From Lonicera japonica (lineage: Eukaryota > Streptophyta > Magnoliopsida > Dipsacales > Caprifoliaceae): 64,000 bases of DNA. The notes beneath the pieces were generated by a model. It had not been told where the DNA came from. It was given only the letters and a program-made list of their open reading frames with translations, and did not search any database. The position numbers and the translations under genes are program-made. Shown here piece by piece: positions 22,401 through 33,439 of this stretch; position 1 is the stretch's first letter; each line of letters begins with the position of its first letter. Location of the stretch: contig CM038467.1 in NCBI GenBank assembly GCA_021464415.1, forward strand, positions 29,133,248 to 29,197,247, read 5' to 3'.

Positions 22401-25400
22401 TCGAATATCTTCGATCACCACTCCTAACTCAGATCAAACATGCTATTTTAGGGCAGACGAACCATACATTGAAAAGTTTCTGTTACTCATTTTGGAACAT
22501 CAAAATTGATGTTGGCAATGTACATATTTAGACTGAAACTATGACTAAAGTCGGTAAAATCCTAACATGTAGTCATCCATTACCGAATCATATCAGGAGG
22601 AAGACAAATTTGTGCAGATAAGATGTTACCGTTTCTGAAGATCATGCAACTAGGGGATGCGATTCGTGTTTTTGCCTGACCCAACAAGAGAAATGAGCAC
22701 ACAAAGACAACACGAGGTCACTGTTACTTTTAGCTAACACAAACATGTCACACATAAACACGACATGACCCGACCCAACCCAACAGACATGCTCACAAAC
22801 TTTTCATGATTTCATCCAGAATTGAAAATTTTCCTCTCTTTAGACACAAGAAGAGACAATTGACATGATTAACGCGACATAACATAACTCTAAATTCATG
22901 TCAATTTGGTTCCAAAATTTGGACACGAACACATACACAACATTATGTTAAAAACTATATACATGGAAATGATAGGAACTGTCAATCTCGTTACGTATAA
23001 TTTTCTTGTCATTTCTAAAATTGCCATCCCTGGATGAAGCAATTGTACAAAGTTTACCAAATTTTATGTATCATGCATAAACAATAGAATGAATTTATAG
23101 GAGTTACCTGGTAATTGATGGCCCTTGTTTGGAGATCACGAGGCAACAATGGATGTTGATGATACTTCTCTTCGAGATACTGTTAATAACAAGGCACTCA
23201 TCGGATGTTATTATTATTATTATTATATATTAAAGATGAATACAAAAAATTAAATTAAATTAATCGGAGTTGCAGAAGTGCCTCATCATAACTATATTAT
23301 ATATTAAAATTATGATCATTAAAAATTTAAGTAAAATTATTCATATTTATTAAATTGTTACAAGTATTTGATTGGTTTTAAATTTTGCATGGTTAATAAA
23401 TATAATAATAATAAATTATCTAACAGTGACATTGACGAATTATGGATATAAGAAAAAGTTACTAGTAAGGCAAAACTTCATCTTGTATATATTGGTGTAA
23501 CTTGAACTTTATAATTATAATAGAAGACTTATGCAAATCAATCTGAACAATTTAATTTTGTGTTGCATATTTGATATATAATAAATATATATTTTAATGG
23601 ATAGATTAATGAATTATAAAATAAAATAAAATATATTAACGGGTATGCGTAAAACTTCTTTATTTCATATATTCAATATAAATAAATTGAACTTTCCCTG
23701 TATGCATATATATATATATATAGAAGTGTCAGAGCGAGTACCAACCATTAAAATGGCAAAAGAGTCGGAAACTATTACTCCGTTGTCCACCAGTACCGGC
23801 ACAAAACCCAAGGGGTTGAGCTTCAGAAACCCTATACATGCATTATGGAATAATATATTATGCCAAGTGGATGCAGATTTAGAATTTTAAAATTGAAAAA
23901 CAAAAAATTAACATAATTTTTTTATATATAAAAATAATTAATATAAAAATATGCTCAAAATATGATAACGACATTTATTTTCTTCTTATCTTTTTGTACT
24001 GATAAATCTTATTATTCATAAGATTAGAGTTGTCTTTACATATTTTTCCTTACTAGGCTATATACCCTTGCGTAAGATTACAAATTTTATCTATTTTAAA
24101 AAAATAAAAATTACAAGGTCCACAAAAATAAAGAATAATAGTATGTTTATATATAATATCCAAACTTTCAAAAATTTAGTTGGGCTGGGACGGGTCGGGC
24201 CGGCCCACCCCCGGATCTGCCAATGATGGCAGGTAAATTTAGCATGTTTAAAATTCACCCTCAATTTTAGTTTGTTTCATAACACTTTAAATTATCTTTC
24301 AAGATGAAGAATAACAAGAAAAGTTAGCTAGAGATAATGACGTTAGCATATATAATAAAATATAATATATAAAATAAGATATTTTGGATCGCGTTTCAGC
24401 CTTACATGATAAAACACATGAGACAAATAACAATAGCATACTGTGCGCTGATTATATGGCCAAGATAGGAAGAGCTCAAGGAGAACAAAATGTTAGGGTG
24501 CTAGTCCCGACGAATGAGCTTGTTCAACTTTTGAAAGCGGATATGCAAGGTGTTGCATATCCGAGGAGAGACTAAGTTTCTCTGCTTCTGGTTTTTTGGT
24601 TTTGCTTGTTTCTGTTTGTTTCTGTTTTTCTGTTCCCCTGGTAACCAAAAAAAATAACAATAGCATACGAACTTGACACAACATGATGAGACACGACGTG
24701 ACATGGCAAGATCGTATGATTGCAATTTTTTTAGTCTTAATAAATACATTATCACATAAACATAAAAGAACATTTTCTTGAATTTAGACATGAAAAGACA
24801 CCTTATATCTAATTCCAATTTCTTGTACATTTGGTTTCCAAATTGAGACACAAACACAACGTCATATTAAAACTTCCAAACATAAACATGACACAAAAAA
24901 ATAAAAATAAAAAATCTCAAGTTAATTTTATATCAATTTTATTTCATATGTGTCGTGTTATCGTGTCATTTCTAAATTACTGCCACGTATAGTAAGCAAT
25001 GCACAACTAAAGAACTAAGGCTCCGTTTGATTGCAAAGATGGAAAAGGAAAATAAATTTAGTTAGTTTGTGTGAAAAGATATAAAATAAGGTGAGAAGTA
25101 TTACTCATTTTATGAGTATATATCATTCATCCTTCAATATTTTTGATGAAATTTTTTTACTCACCATCAAGCAAAGAAAATTTCTTCATGGAAAAATTTA
25201 AAAATCAAGAGGTTATCACTTCTATCACTTAACTTATTTTCCATCTTTTCACCAAAACGAACTCAATTTATTTTTCTTTTCCACCTTGCAATCAAACGGA
25301 GTCTATGTTACAAAGGGAAAATTAATGGGCAGTAGAGAATATATAGTGTATATTTACATTGTGTAACCAAATCAAATAAAATAGGATTTGATGTCATTAT

Positions 25401-27282
25401 TCACAATAATAATGCTAAAATTGGATCATCACCGGGAGTCAAGTGCTCTTTTTTGGCCAAGTCAACAGTTTCGTACTCGTATTTTACTCCTGCCATTATA
25501 AATACAAATTAAACTTATTTAGTACGTACCAGCATAAGATGATACTTCAATTTTAATGAATTTTTATTTTAAAATTAAGATAAGTTTATCTACTATATAT
25601 TGTATAATATTGAATGACATTTTATTAAATATTAAAATGGGGTTAGGTTTTTTTATTTTTTCAATTTTAATTTGCGCACAAAAAAAATTATATTGTAAGC
25701 AAGGGGCAAGGGTTCACATCTGATCCAACCACTACAATGTTTACTTTCCATTTCCTATTATTATAACATTTTTTACTTTGTATAATTGAACATGCATCGC
25801 TTATGCAAGAAAATCTTATTAATGCATATCTAATATTTATTTGTTAGGTCATATAAATGCAAACTAATTAAGCTATCTCTAGTGAGTGTTATGTGTCACT
25901 TGAACATCTGCAATGCACTCTCTTTCACTGATTCTCTTTATTATAGCCGACATACATTAAAAATGAAAGTCTAACACTAGCTAAAATAGAAAAGATGAAT
26001 AGAGCCTACTTTCGTTCTAATATGAAAAGAGAGCTTGTTGAAGCATATTTTCAAATAAAATTCTTTAATTCAAAAGATACTCGACCTCTATTTTATAGAA
26101 GATACTCTCCATTTTTGGAAATTTATAGCCCAAGTTGGCCAACTCTTTATTAGTTAGAAGTTATGTGTTCCATATATATTGTTTATTGGGGACAAATTAT
26201 ATATAATTGTACATACTATTTAGTTGGTTAGTTGCTCTCACATGTCCTTACACGAAATATTTGTGAATTCTTTTGATATTTTTATACATAATCTTATAAT
26301 TACAATTAACCTAAAATGTGTTGGAGTGATATTTTTTTTAACAGAGGAAAAGGAACCTTTCAAGTTAAGAGCAATACGGACACGCCAAGAACAAGAGCTT
26401 CGCCAATTAGAATACAGTTTCAGCTTCTTTGTCTCCTCTCCACTGCCACCAATGCTCCCCTAATTATTCCAAACAACATAAAAAAATTAAAATGACATTA
26501 GGTCTTCTAGTTAGTTAGTAAAAATAAAAATAAATCTAATACCACCAAATATTTTAAAATAGGGCGACGCTAATTATATACACTAAAATGCTTTATAACA
26601 CTTTAATATTGGCTAGGCTCTATAGGACCAATGTAATGTGCACCTACTCGGTCCTATTGCACCGAGTATGTACACATTATGTCGGTTTTATAGGGCCGAG
26701 CCAATATAATTTTTTTGTTCCCAACAATAGCTCGGCTTTATTACACTTAGGTAATATCCACATACTCGGTGCAATAAGATCAAGTAAATGAGATGGAATA
26801 TTACAAAGTAAAGTGATGTGTGTAATTAGTGTCACCCTTAAAATAAAGACGGAGTCAGAAATTTAGTTAAGGAGAATCTGTACCACTAAAGAAAAAAAAT
26901 TAACAAAAGGTGGTTGGGGGTAGGTGGGATTGGGGGGAATAGTTAATATATGTATATTTTAAAAAAATTCAAGAAGAATTTACCACTAAAAATGCAATTT
27001 TTAAGAAATTAAAGGGGGAATTGCCTCCCTTACCCTGAACTGCCCTCCGCCCACGATTTAGAATGGACTCTCGAACTTAAATGTAAACGAGGAGAATAAC
27101 CATATTTGCGATTTTTGCAAAAATGGGCATGGTTTGAATTAGGCAAAACTAATTTAAAAACAAAAAAATGATAAAGTAAACACATTCTTTTTATTTACAA
27201 AGAAGAGAGTTTAAATCTTCTATGTATTTTTATTTTTAAAAAATGAAAAATTAGATATGGCAGAGAAAGAAAGACGCACCAT
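19500..27282 (-). CDS. GSTZ: Zeta-class glutathione S-transferase / maleylacetoacetate isomerase (10 exons, 227 aa)
   Basis: The enzyme uses glutathione to isomerise maleylacetoacetate to fumarylacetoacetate in tyrosine breakdown. I assembled it on the minus strand from coding exons 27280-27282 (ATG only), 26357-26459, 25433-25489, 23746-23831, 23108-23179, 21351-21404, 21178-21253, 20860-20921, 19826-19885 and 19500-19610. All junctions are GT-AG and all phases agree, giving 684 bases with stop. The N-terminal domain carries the zeta hallmark RSSCSWRVRI (Ser22, Ser23, Cys24), then NPLGFVPVL and the glutathione-binding SDSFAI. The helical domain has YLEEKYHQHPLLP, IQPLQN, KYATGDEVFLADLFLAPQI and ends LPAFQDAMPEKQPDA. 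The length matches plant GSTZ (about 220). The coding sequence is intact despite TE-loaded introns. The start is the least certain part: exon 2 is open to GGGAGC after an acceptor, with TAG in frame upstream, and the ATG at 27282-27280 abutting GTGCGT is the best-fitting start. Confidence 0.9.
22740..24920. repeat. Two diverged copies of a dispersed repeat in GST introns 3 and 5
   Basis: About 22740-23030 and 24664-25005 share, in the same order, TTTAGACA..AAAGACA, AATTTGGTTCCAAAATT-like, GACAC.AACACA and GTCATTTCTAAA blocks, with ACACGACATGAC-like motifs. Family not recognised. The left copy lies in intron 5, the right one in intron 3. Confidence 0.4.
24442..24651 (+). mobile_element. 5'-truncated LINE insertion with perfect 17-bp target duplication
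   Basis: The insert opens in the RNase H tail of a LINE ORF2 (CADYMAKIGRA, then LKADMQGVAYPRRD and stop at about 24574). A short T/G-rich 3' end with CCCCTGGTAACC and an A run follows. It is bracketed by AAATAACAATAGCATAC at 24425-24441 and again at 24652-24668, which is a perfect target-site duplication. The insertion lies in intron 3 of the zeta-GST gene, antisense to it. Confidence 0.9.
25019..25303. mobile_element. MITE in GST intron 3 (PIF/Harbinger-like)
   Basis: The ends are GGCTCCGTTTGATTGCAAAG and, reverse-complemented, GACTCCGTTTGATTGCAAGG. Flanking trinucleotides are TAA (left) and TAT (right), an imperfect 3-bp TSD. 285 bases, no frame. Confidence 0.7.
26562..26837. mobile_element. 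MITE in GST intron 1 with 8-bp target duplication
   Basis: The ends are GGGCGACGCTAATTATATAC and, reverse-complemented, GGGTGACACTAATTACACAC. TTAAAATA occurs directly on both sides (26554-26561 and 26838-26845). The interior holds an inverted CTCGGTCCTAT..ACCGAG-type hairpin. The 8-bp TSD suggests hAT; a 9-bp reading would suggest Mutator-like. Confidence 0.75.
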
Positions 27283-27292
27283 TATCCAAAAA

Positions 27293-28064
27293 GGCTGTTA
27301 TCAATATGCGATACGCCTATGAGAAATGAAAGTGCTAATGCCTCAGTCTTCTTGTATCAACTTCCTTTAAATAGGTGCAGAGGAAAACTGAAAATAACAA
27401 CACATTTTTCTCACCATCAACAGTTTGAGAGTGACAATAATAATTGCTCAAAGATAAAAAGAAATATTATATGGTGTCATTTTCAAAGCAATTATTTATA
27501 TTACCTAAACAATATATGATATTAGAAGTATACAGTATAATTTCTCAAATCAGTATATATTCTGCTTTGACAAAGAAAATATTGTTTTGATAATATAACT
27601 AACCAATATTATTCGCTCAAAAAAAATGGTCTCAAAAGTTTTATTTTACATGCATTTGACCAAGCTAGATGGGCTAAAATTTGAGTGCCAGGCTGTTATC
27701 AATATGAGATACGCCTATGAGAAAGGAAAGTGCTAATGCCTCAGTCTTCTCGTATTAACTTCCCTTAAATAGGTGCAGAGGAAGACTGAAAATAACAACA
27801 CAAGCTTCTCACCATCAACAGTAGAGAGGGACAATAATTGCTTAAAGATAAAAAGAAATATTGTAAGTGTATCATTGTCAAACAATATATAATATTAGAA
27901 GTATACAGTATAATTTCTTAAATCAGTATATATTCTGTTATGACAAAGAGAATATTGCTTTGACAATATAGCCACCCAATACTATTCGTTTTAAAAAATG
28001 TAATCTCAAAAGTTTTATTTTACATGCATTTGAACTAGACAGATGCGCTAAAATTTGAGTGCCA
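27293..28064. repeat. Tandem duplication upstream of the GST start (398 + 374 bp)
   Basis: Copy A (27293-27690) and copy B (27691-28064) both begin GGCTGTTATCAATATG and end AAATTTGAGTGCCA. They differ by scattered substitutions and small indels (for example ATTTATATTACCT only in A). On the minus strand this is directly upstream of the proposed GST start at 27282-27280, so it probably holds the 5' untranslated region and promoter. Only copy A touches the ATG. The shared TTCC.TTAAATAGGTGCAGAGG is the most conserved block. Confidence 0.85.
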
Positions 28065-29938
28065 GAAAATGATTAGTGGTGGAGATAGCATTTAGAATGC
28101 AAATTCGCATGAGACACTCCTAATTAACGTTTTGAAAAAAAAATATGTCTTAGAATACAATATACCCCTACATTTTGTTAGTAACTTGGAATATCGACAA
28201 GTATAGTACTCTCTTTTGAGACTTATAGGATACGACCTTTGAGATGAAAATTTTAAAAAATCCGTCACATTTCTTTTTTTTTTTTTATCAAAAATTTAGT
28301 GTCTTGATAGATATGGCTTTTGGCGAACACACAAATTATGTATATATGCATCTGTGGTAGATTACAAATTAAAGATCCGAAAATCTAGAGGACCCCTCAA
28401 GATATTAATGATGTGGATTATGTTTTCTGACCAGATCGAGATGATGTTAGATATAAATTGAGTTGTCATGTACACTCTTCTCCTATTTGTCACCACAAAT
28501 TTAAGGAGGACGATGATGAGGAAAACTACTTAAACACTATTTTATTGAAGACGGATAACTCAACTGGTCCTATTTCTTAGAGAAGCCAATTAATGAGTGT
28601 GCAGATGTTCATGTTGTATAGAAAGGGAACAAATGGAGCAACATGTTTGGATTTTAATCCCCCTGAACGAAGTCGTTGAGGAAATGACATGCAAAATGAA
28701 AGGAGTGGCCTATGGCCGTGAGGCTTAGTCCTGTTTTTTGTTTTTTCTTTGTTGTTTTCTTCCTTTTTCACCAAAAAAATAAAATAAAATGCAACGTATT
28801 GAGTCGAATGTTTTATGTAATTAGTAATCACTGAAATTTTTATAAATACATAAATTAATGTATAAGTATCTACATAATAAATAGCCATAGTTTTTGAATT
28901 TTGAAAATATATATAAAAAATCAACAATTGTGTGGCTGGAATTAACTTTTTTTTAATAGTTGATAGTGTATTTAACACGAGTTATGACCTAATCTATATA
29001 ATAAGGGATAATGATTTTTGAATTCTAAAATTAAATATATAAGAGATAAATAATTGTGTACTTGATTTAATATATTTTTAAAGAGTTTGACATTACTTTT
29101 CACACAGACTGTGACCTAATACATCTATATGGTGGATACATTAATTTATTGATTAGTACAGCTTGCCAAAAATTTCTAGTCCTCTACGTTTGCCACTGCT
29201 TTGGACCAAATGGACATTTGCGGTATAGTATTTATTGATGAATGTATTTGTTATACGTTACAATCACCCTTTAATGTGTTATCCGCATTTGTTTCTGTAG
29301 AAGTTGTTGATAATGAATTAAAAGTTCATTTGAGGGACGATCTATTTACCTGAAGATCATGTGTTCTAATCCTTCTAAATGCTGTTGCTAAAAATAAATA
29401 AAATTAAAAGTCGGGGTGACTAATAGACCAAATTAGTTTTAAGTCTCAAATTATCAATCTTGAATAGACTTTTGTATTTTTTTTTTAAGAGAATATTACT
29501 TTCACACAATGAATGATGAACGATACACTTAATTCATATTGGTAAATAGAACATAGATTATTCTTTTTTAAAAAAAAAATGAAACTTTCAATTTGAGATC
29601 TATCGAAAATAACAAGACTATTACTTTTAAGACATATGAATTACAATGTTATAGAAATTGAACCTATCCACTTATTTTTGTGGTTTTTTAACTAGCATAC
29701 CAAATTCAATTATCCCTTCAAAAATTGATATTAATAACTTTACTAAAAAAATACCTTAATTTGATATTAAGCACTCTTAAAATTTCTTAAAAGCCTCACC
29801 ATTTAATAATAAATGTGGCATGCACATGTCAATCATTAATCTCTCAATTAAAAAAATTGGGTAATAAAAGTGCAATGAAGAGGAGTCAGATCCACTAAAA
29901 GGAGATGAGCCACTATCATTAGCCGCATAATTTTACTT
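28065..29938. other. AT-rich non-coding DNA
   Basis: About 1.9 kb with no supported gene, RNA or bounded repeat. An open frame on the minus strand (28577-28978) has no recognisable content. Confidence 0.5.
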
Positions 29939-29947
29939 AAAGGAAAA

Positions 29948-30880
29948 AAGGTTACTTGTACTTTGGCATGCAAAGTATATATCGAAAATGAGTTTGACAC
30001 CGACTGTTTTTAAAATTTAAGTTTAGTGCCCATTTCTAACGGTTCCACCTGTTCATCAAGTTTGACAATTAAGCAAAGTGCCGAAATTACCCCCGACAAG
30101 TTAACTCACCCCCTCTCCCACACAAATACACATAACCCTTCCTTTTCCCTCCATTTTCATCCTCACCATTGCTACACCTTTCTTCTCTCTTTGCCATGAT
30201 TTTGCGCAATTTTCATTCATTTTCACTCTGTTTAAGGCATATTAGACGGTTGTGTGCACGTAACTGTTCTTGAAATATTGAAACTGCTCAACAAATTGTA
30301 GAGGAAAGAACATCATCAGAGTTCTGGATTACTGGCCCTTGAAGGGAGTGTAGCTTCCGTAGAAGTATTAACTGAGGCAGTCAGGAAAATGCTTTCCATG
30401 GTTGAGATTGAAAGTGAAGGAGAATCTGATAAAACGATTGCGAAAGAAGTGACCAGAGGTCGAAACACATTACGTAGAGAGTGAAATTTCTCCATCTCTT
30501 ATCATGTATAGTTTCCCATTTCTTGAGATATATATGTGTGATGATCAATTTTTGTCTTCAAAAATCAGATAAATGAAGTTGTAGAGAATCAGATTGACAG
30601 TGGCAAGGTGAAGGGTGAAAATGGAGGAAAGTGATGGGCTGGCGGATTTTAATGGAAGGAAAAGGAAGGTTTGGTATACTTGGGTTGAAATGGGTATTAA
30701 GTCCACTTGTCAGGGGTAATTTTGGCACTTTATTCGTTTGTTTAATTGACCTAGCGGTCAAACATGCTGAACAAACAGAGCTATTAGAAATGAATGTCAA
30801 ACATTAATTTTTAAAATCAACAGGTGTAAAACTTAATTTCGCTATAAACTTTGGGCGCCAAAGTATAAATAACCCAAAAA
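29948..30880. mobile_element. Long-TIR Mutator-like element with captured gene fragment (Pack-MULE-like)
   Basis: The left arm (from GGTTACTTGTACTTTGGC at 29950) matches the reverse complement of the right end (GGGTTATTTATACTTTGGC, ending 30875) over about 170 bases. Shared blocks include CAAAGT.TATA.CGAAA, CATTTCTAA, AAGTGCC.AAATTACCCC and GACAAGT. A second matching block follows inside (CCTTCCTTTTCC, CCTCCATTTTCA). AAAGGAAAA occurs at 29939-29947 and 30881-30889, a possible 9-bp TSD in low-complexity DNA. Between the arms lies exon-like sequence, listed separately. No transposase. Confidence 0.7.
30302..30630 (+). pseudogene. Captured exon-like fragment of unrecognised host gene
   Basis: After an acceptor-like TTGTAG, about 60 codons are open from 30302 to TGA at 30482-30484. 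The composition looks like real protein (SGLLALEGSVASVEVLTEAV, then KMLSMVEIESEGESD and TIAKEVTRGRNTLRRE). A second exon-like piece follows an acceptor (TTCAAAAATCAG) near 30570 and reads INEVVENQIDSGK. The first piece is amphipathic and charged, compatible with a helical or coiled-coil protein. I do not recognise the family. Its place between long TIRs suggests capture of host exons and their intron. Confidence 0.4.
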
Positions 30881-30889
30881 AAAGGAAAA

Positions 30890-31415
30890 TGGGAAAAAAG
30901 TTAAAGCAGCTTGTGTCCAAAAAAGAGGGTCACCTACTTATTTGAGCTAAGGAAATAATATTTTAAGTCAGTAATAATGGCCTTTATTATAATGAATGAT
31001 ATTGAGACATAATTTATTATAATATAAATTAGTTCTATTTGTGATAAAAATGAGTTAAATGCATGGTTATATATATATATATATTTTGTCTTTCCTCACG
31101 ATCTATTGCTATATTTATATTGGGGTGTGATTAATTTCTAATTTAAAAATTGATTTTCCAAAGCCACACCTACTTTAAGCTAAAATCAAACTTTCTACAG
31201 TATAAAAATAGTTTGTCCATTTTAAAAAAAATAAAAAAATTTACTACATGCGCTACACCTTACAATTATGGTCATAATATATCTTCTGTTTTTTTAAATC
31301 ATATTTTTTTGGTGCGATCGTTCATCTTTCTTTTTTTCAGTTGTAAATGGTTCCCACCGTGTTTCTGTAGACAATTACATTTTTGGCAAAGTCGTTTATT
31401 GTTTGATATATTATA
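30890..31415. other. AT-rich non-coding DNA
   Basis: Nothing recognised apart from a short TA tract near 31065-31083. Confidence 0.5.
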
Positions 31416-31702
31416 CTCCCTCCGTCCCAATTTAATTGTCCACTATTTTATTTTTAAATGTCCCAAAATAATTGTCCATTTTTTATATTTAGCAAGTTAT
31501 TAATTACAGCACTTTTTATTATTTTCAATATTACCTTTAAACTTTCACCACTTTTTTTATTGTGGATCTCGCTACCTTTTTTTATTAGGAGTAAAGTAAA
31601 AGGCATTTTTGAAAATAAATATTTTTTTCTCTTGGAATAAGTATTATATCTCTTTAATTTTTAATTTTTTAAAATATGACAATTAAATTGGGACAGAAAA
31701 AA
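31416..31702. mobile_element. Stowaway-type MITE
   Basis: The left end CTCCCTCCGTCCCAATTTAA is the Stowaway (Tc1/mariner) hallmark. The right end AATTAAATTGGGACAGAAAA is its decayed inverted partner. TA is present on both sides (31414-31415 and 31703-31704). Length 287 bases. Confidence 0.85.
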
Positions 31703-32314
31703 TATGTTTTGTTTGCATGTAGTAATTATAATATTGCTATACATTTTTTATAATATTTCTAAGTGGGTCAAATTTAATGATTTGATTGCTACCGCAGAGA
31801 TTCACCACTTTGTTGCATTTGATAATCTATCAAAAAGTGCCCTACTAATGATTCACGCCTTTTTATTTAGTTTAATTATATCTCATGTATATACGTAACA
31901 AATTTGTACCAAAAAAAAAATATACGTAACAAATGAATAAGCAAACTTTTGCAACATGCATATATATCGAGTTATTATTAAATATTAAAAAAACATATTA
32001 AAAAGATGCGTGTCATTAGCGGCACTATTAAAAAAGTATATTTGGGTAGGGTCATGCATAATTTGGTGCCTCCAATATTTGGACAATTTTTTGGACCAGA
32101 CTGATAACGATAGTTTTAAAATACTAACAATCGGACCGGACCAATTTGTTGCCACAAAATAGAACAGACTAGTTTGATTTTGCCGGGATGATCTCGGGCT
32201 GTAGCCTCCTTAATAGTCTAAACATTGACCAATTTTGTTAATGAGGATTTAAAGTACTTGTAGTTTGGCGTTGTACCATTTACGGACACAGATTTGGAAG
32301 AAATAAGAAGCTAA

Positions 32315-32623
32315 AACTTCGTTTGCTTCACGGATTTTAGTATCTGGGAAAGGAAAGTCGTTCATTTTCTTTGTTTGGTAAGCACAAATTCCGGAAACAC
32401 TTTCCCGAGAGTGAGGAAAGTAGGGGGTAAAACCATTCCTCTCAAAACACATTGAAATAATTTTCTCATGTGATTTTTAAGTATTTATTACAAAAATTTT
32501 AGACAATAATACTCTTATCTAAATATTTTCCATACTTTATCAAACACAAGAAAGGAAATTTAGTTTTCCACCTCTATAAAAAAGATAAGGGAATTAATTT
32601 CCTTTCTAGAACCAAACAAGGCC
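32315..32623. mobile_element. PIF/Harbinger-like MITE, left member of an abutting pair
   Basis: The left end AACTTCGTTTGCTTC and right end (reverse complement GGCCTTGTTTGGTTC) are related, with TAA at 32312-32314 and 32624-32626. The ends match only moderately, so this is less certain than its neighbour. Confidence 0.5.
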
Positions 32624-32626
32624 TAA

Positions 32627-32918
32627 GGGTGTGTTTGATTGTCATAATTTTCCATGAAAAATGGGACTTTTCATCATGACTATAGAATTATGTAAAAAAA
32701 ATAAGACTAATAATTTTTTCTGCATTAAAGAAATAAGACCAATAATGGAAAAGTACAATATTTTCCGAATGGAAAAGTACAATATTTTCCGAATAGAAAA
32801 TTAAGGCAATCAAACACATTTAATTGACATTTTTCATGTAACTCATTTCTAGGCAATTCAATTGCCTAAAAGTTATTTTCTTTCCATGCAAATTTCATAT
32901 TTGCAATCAAATGCATCC
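32627..32918. mobile_element. PIF/Harbinger-like MITE, right member of an abutting pair
   Basis: The ends are GGGTGTGTTTGATTG and, reverse-complemented, GGATGCATTTGATTG, with TAA at 32624-32626 and 32919-32921. 292 bases. An internal direct duplication AATGGAAAAGTACAATATTT occurs near 32733-32790. Confidence 0.75.
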
Positions 32919-32921
32919 TAA

Positions 32922-33434
32922 GAATTGAAAGAGTTCAGGCTATGAAAAAACGATGAATTTACACGTCTCGCAATATAATATTATTTTCGTCAGTTGGGGT
33001 GGTAAGTTCCATCAACTACTACCAGACGGAGGGGAGTACCTCAGAGTTAGGATTGCCCACTCCGGCCGGGCCACCATCCTCTCCCTAGTTCACCACTTCC
33101 CTTCATAGGTACCTGAGAGTGAGCACACTCTAAGTGCACCCTTCGTAACCAAACATGAACATCTCCTTAAAGATAGATTTGTGCCCAATTCTACACGATG
33201 AATGATACACCCAGAATTCTTTATACGTCGCGCTCACAGATTAGATACAAAATCAAGTCTTTGAAAGATATATTGTTTATTTAACCATCAAAAATTACAT
33301 CGTTCCGCTATTCTAAATGCTCGAGGCTCCAGCCATAAGGATGCACCTCCATAGCACCTTCAACCTCCTCTCATTACTAAAGTAGAACCAATGAATATAT
33401 ATTTGTTATGAACTCCCTCCTCCATCTTGTTGGA
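32922..33434. other. Non-coding DNA
   Basis: No feature supported. It may contain unrecognised LINE debris, since LINE sequence lies across the solo LTR that follows. Confidence 0.4.
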
Positions 33435-33439
33435 ATTGC

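Noticed and set aside
24384..24575. Short open frame as a host gene
   Set aside because: Its C-terminal half is the end of a LINE ORF2 inserted with a clear TSD; the N-terminal part is flanking intron.
28577..28978. 133-codon open frame on the minus strand
   Set aside because: Low-complexity AT-rich translation with no recognisable motif and no splice context.
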